This document shows, in pieces, positions 62,777-64,000 of a stretch of DNA of 64,000 nt. Source of the stretch: Aspidapion aeneum (Eukaryota > Arthropoda > Insecta > Coleoptera > Brentidae); assembly GCA_963576565.1 (NCBI GenBank), contig OY755040.1:83780821-83844820 (forward strand), written 5' to 3'. Below the pieces are notes generated by a model. It saw nothing but the letters and a program-made list of their open reading frames with translations. It was not told where the DNA came from and made no database searches. Each line of letters opens with the position of its first letter. The first letter of the stretch is position 1. Both the position numbers and the translations under genes were made by a program.

Positions 62777-64000
62777 TTAGTTTTTTTCACAATTGGGATA
62801 GTTGGTCACCTTAAAACCAGATTCACCACAACGAAAACAGAAGGTTGGCCTAGTTTTAGTACAGGAGCTATAACTGTGACCAGATTGTTTACAATTATAG
62901 CAAACAGCTTTAGATCTTTAACTAGAACCATTAGATTGTCTTAAAGTAGGGTTAGAATCCGACTGAACATTCCCAGAGGTAGGAGATACATTATTACTGT
63001 TAGATGTCCTAGAGGTAGGAGTAGAAGAAACCGTCTGGGTATTATTTCTAAAATAAGAAGTGTGGTTTGATCTTTTATTAGGCTTGGGCCTAGAATTAAA
63101 ATTATTTTGTCGAAAGCTAGGGTTAGTAGAATTAAAGTTAGTTGAACGAAAATTAGAATTACTAAAAATAGGGGAAATCTGCACATCAGGTTTTCTTTGA
63201 AGCAGGTAAGAAGTTTCTTCAAGTTTGCGGCATAAGTTAATTAAATGTTCCACTGTGGGTATATCCTCAAGAGCTAATTTAGCGATATGCTCAGGTAACA
63301 AATTTTTCCTAAGATATTTGACTTTTGTTACTTCGGCTGGTTTTGAAGTAAAGCGACTAAATAGGTTTTCTATACAGGCAACGTACATAATTATTGATTC
63401 ATTCTTTTTTGTCTCCGATATTTTATTTCATCCCAAATATCATCATCCGGACAAGGTGGCAAAAAATCTTTTCTCAACCGAGCAACTAAAGAGTCCCAAT
63501 CGGTAACTGAATTTTTAATGCTTCGGTACCAAGAAAAAGCATCTCCGACAAAAAGTTCACAACTTGACTCAAATAATTCTTGTTTAGAAACATTGCGCGC
63601 TAAAGCCAGTTCAGTAATTCTTTCGAGAAAATAAAACAATCTCTTTGAATCCCAATTAAATTTAATCCCCCATTCTGACAGTGGAATGCGATAGGAACAT
63701 GTAGCAGCAGGTGCTGTAACATTAATGACTGGTGCCAAACTTGAAGAAAGTTGAGAAGTAGGGTTAGGAGAGGTAGATAGACCTTGGGTTACTTTATCAA
63801 ATAATTCAGACTGCAAAGCATTGGCATAAGCTTCGTCCTTGAAGGTGATGACTTCATCTTTGTATTCAGTTTCAGGTATGGGAAGCCTCCTAACTCGATA
63901 CTGAACATGAGTTAGTCTGGACTTGCAACGTAAAAAAAATAGTCATTGTCTGACCCTTCAAATTTAGAAATATTTAATTTAAGATCGTTCAAAGTTCGTT
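62777..64000 (-). pseudogene. Gypsy B gag, runs off the window
   Basis: On the minus strand the frame is already open at 64000 (TLNDLKLNISKFEGSDNDYF), so the start lies outside. One frame change occurs in a T run near 63940. Then LPIPETEYKDEVITFKDEAY, WGIKFNWDSKRLFYFLERIT, ALARNVSKQELFESSCELF and WDSLVARLRKDFLPPCPDDD form the Gag core. An Asn/Ser/Thr-rich linker follows, a stop at 62918, and two cysteine knuckles: CYNCKQSGHSYSSC complete, and CFRCGESGFKVTNYPNC without its His. It ends at 62777. Confidence 0.85.

Overview
This window looks like a piece of an insect (arthropod) nuclear genome made almost entirely of transposable-element wreckage. It is AT-rich and has no recognisable host gene, rRNA or convincing tRNA. 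It holds Ty1/copia and Ty3/gypsy LTR retrotransposons, several non-LTR retrotransposons (LINEs), foldback and MITE-like DNA elements, minisatellites, a 1.6-kb (ACAG)n array and a decayed block resembling Polinton/adintovirus-type genes. Order or species cannot be fixed from the sequence. Family assignments come from reading motifs; no database search was possible.

Layout. 1-5040: AT-rich DNA dominated by a large inverted-repeat (foldback-like) structure at about 510-5036. 5173-5320: small hAT-like MITE. 6235-8190: 5'-truncated LINE on the minus strand. 8280-19560: a ~141-bp minisatellite split by a copia element on the minus strand (LTRs 8984-9226 and 19104-19316, half-tRNA-type primer site at 19091). 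The copia is itself riddled by a MITE (9266-9798), a 5'-truncated LINE tail (13213-13850) and a near full-length LINE (14021-18574, TSD TGCCAT). 19547-41058: a giant palindrome with ~7.6-7.9 kb arms and a ~1.7 kb unique spacer. Each arm carries a 340-bp hairpin, a 1.2-kb foldback element with an 8-bp target duplication, about 5 kb of AT-rich DNA and the integrase end of a gypsy element. The right arm alone contains a LINE (36162-40483) with two long intact ORFs, so that insertion followed the duplication. The spacer holds a coiled-coil ORF and a phospholipase A2-like exon. 41061-42234: remnants of virus-like structural genes, including a capsid-like protein. 42403-43961: an unclassified repeat with an internally deleted copy at 57864-58111. 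45545-47622: three ~117-bp repeats leading into (ACAG)n. 49500-57850: a gypsy element on the plus strand with a TATA box, a tRNA-Lys-type primer site and an exceptionally long (about 4 kb) T/G-rich leader before gag-pol. 59424-64000: another gypsy on the minus strand that runs off the right edge.

How it works together. Nearly all coding units are broken by stops, frameshifts or lost catalytic residues, so there is no functioning pathway here. The exception is the LINE at 36162-40483, whose endonuclease and reverse transcriptase frame is uninterrupted. The informative content is the nested insertion order: minisatellite, then copia, then MITE and LINEs; and gypsy plus foldback, then inverted duplication, then LINE. 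The most unusual features are the giant palindrome and the virus-like gene block: its PLA2-like part and capsid-like part lie immediately on either side of the palindrome's right arm.
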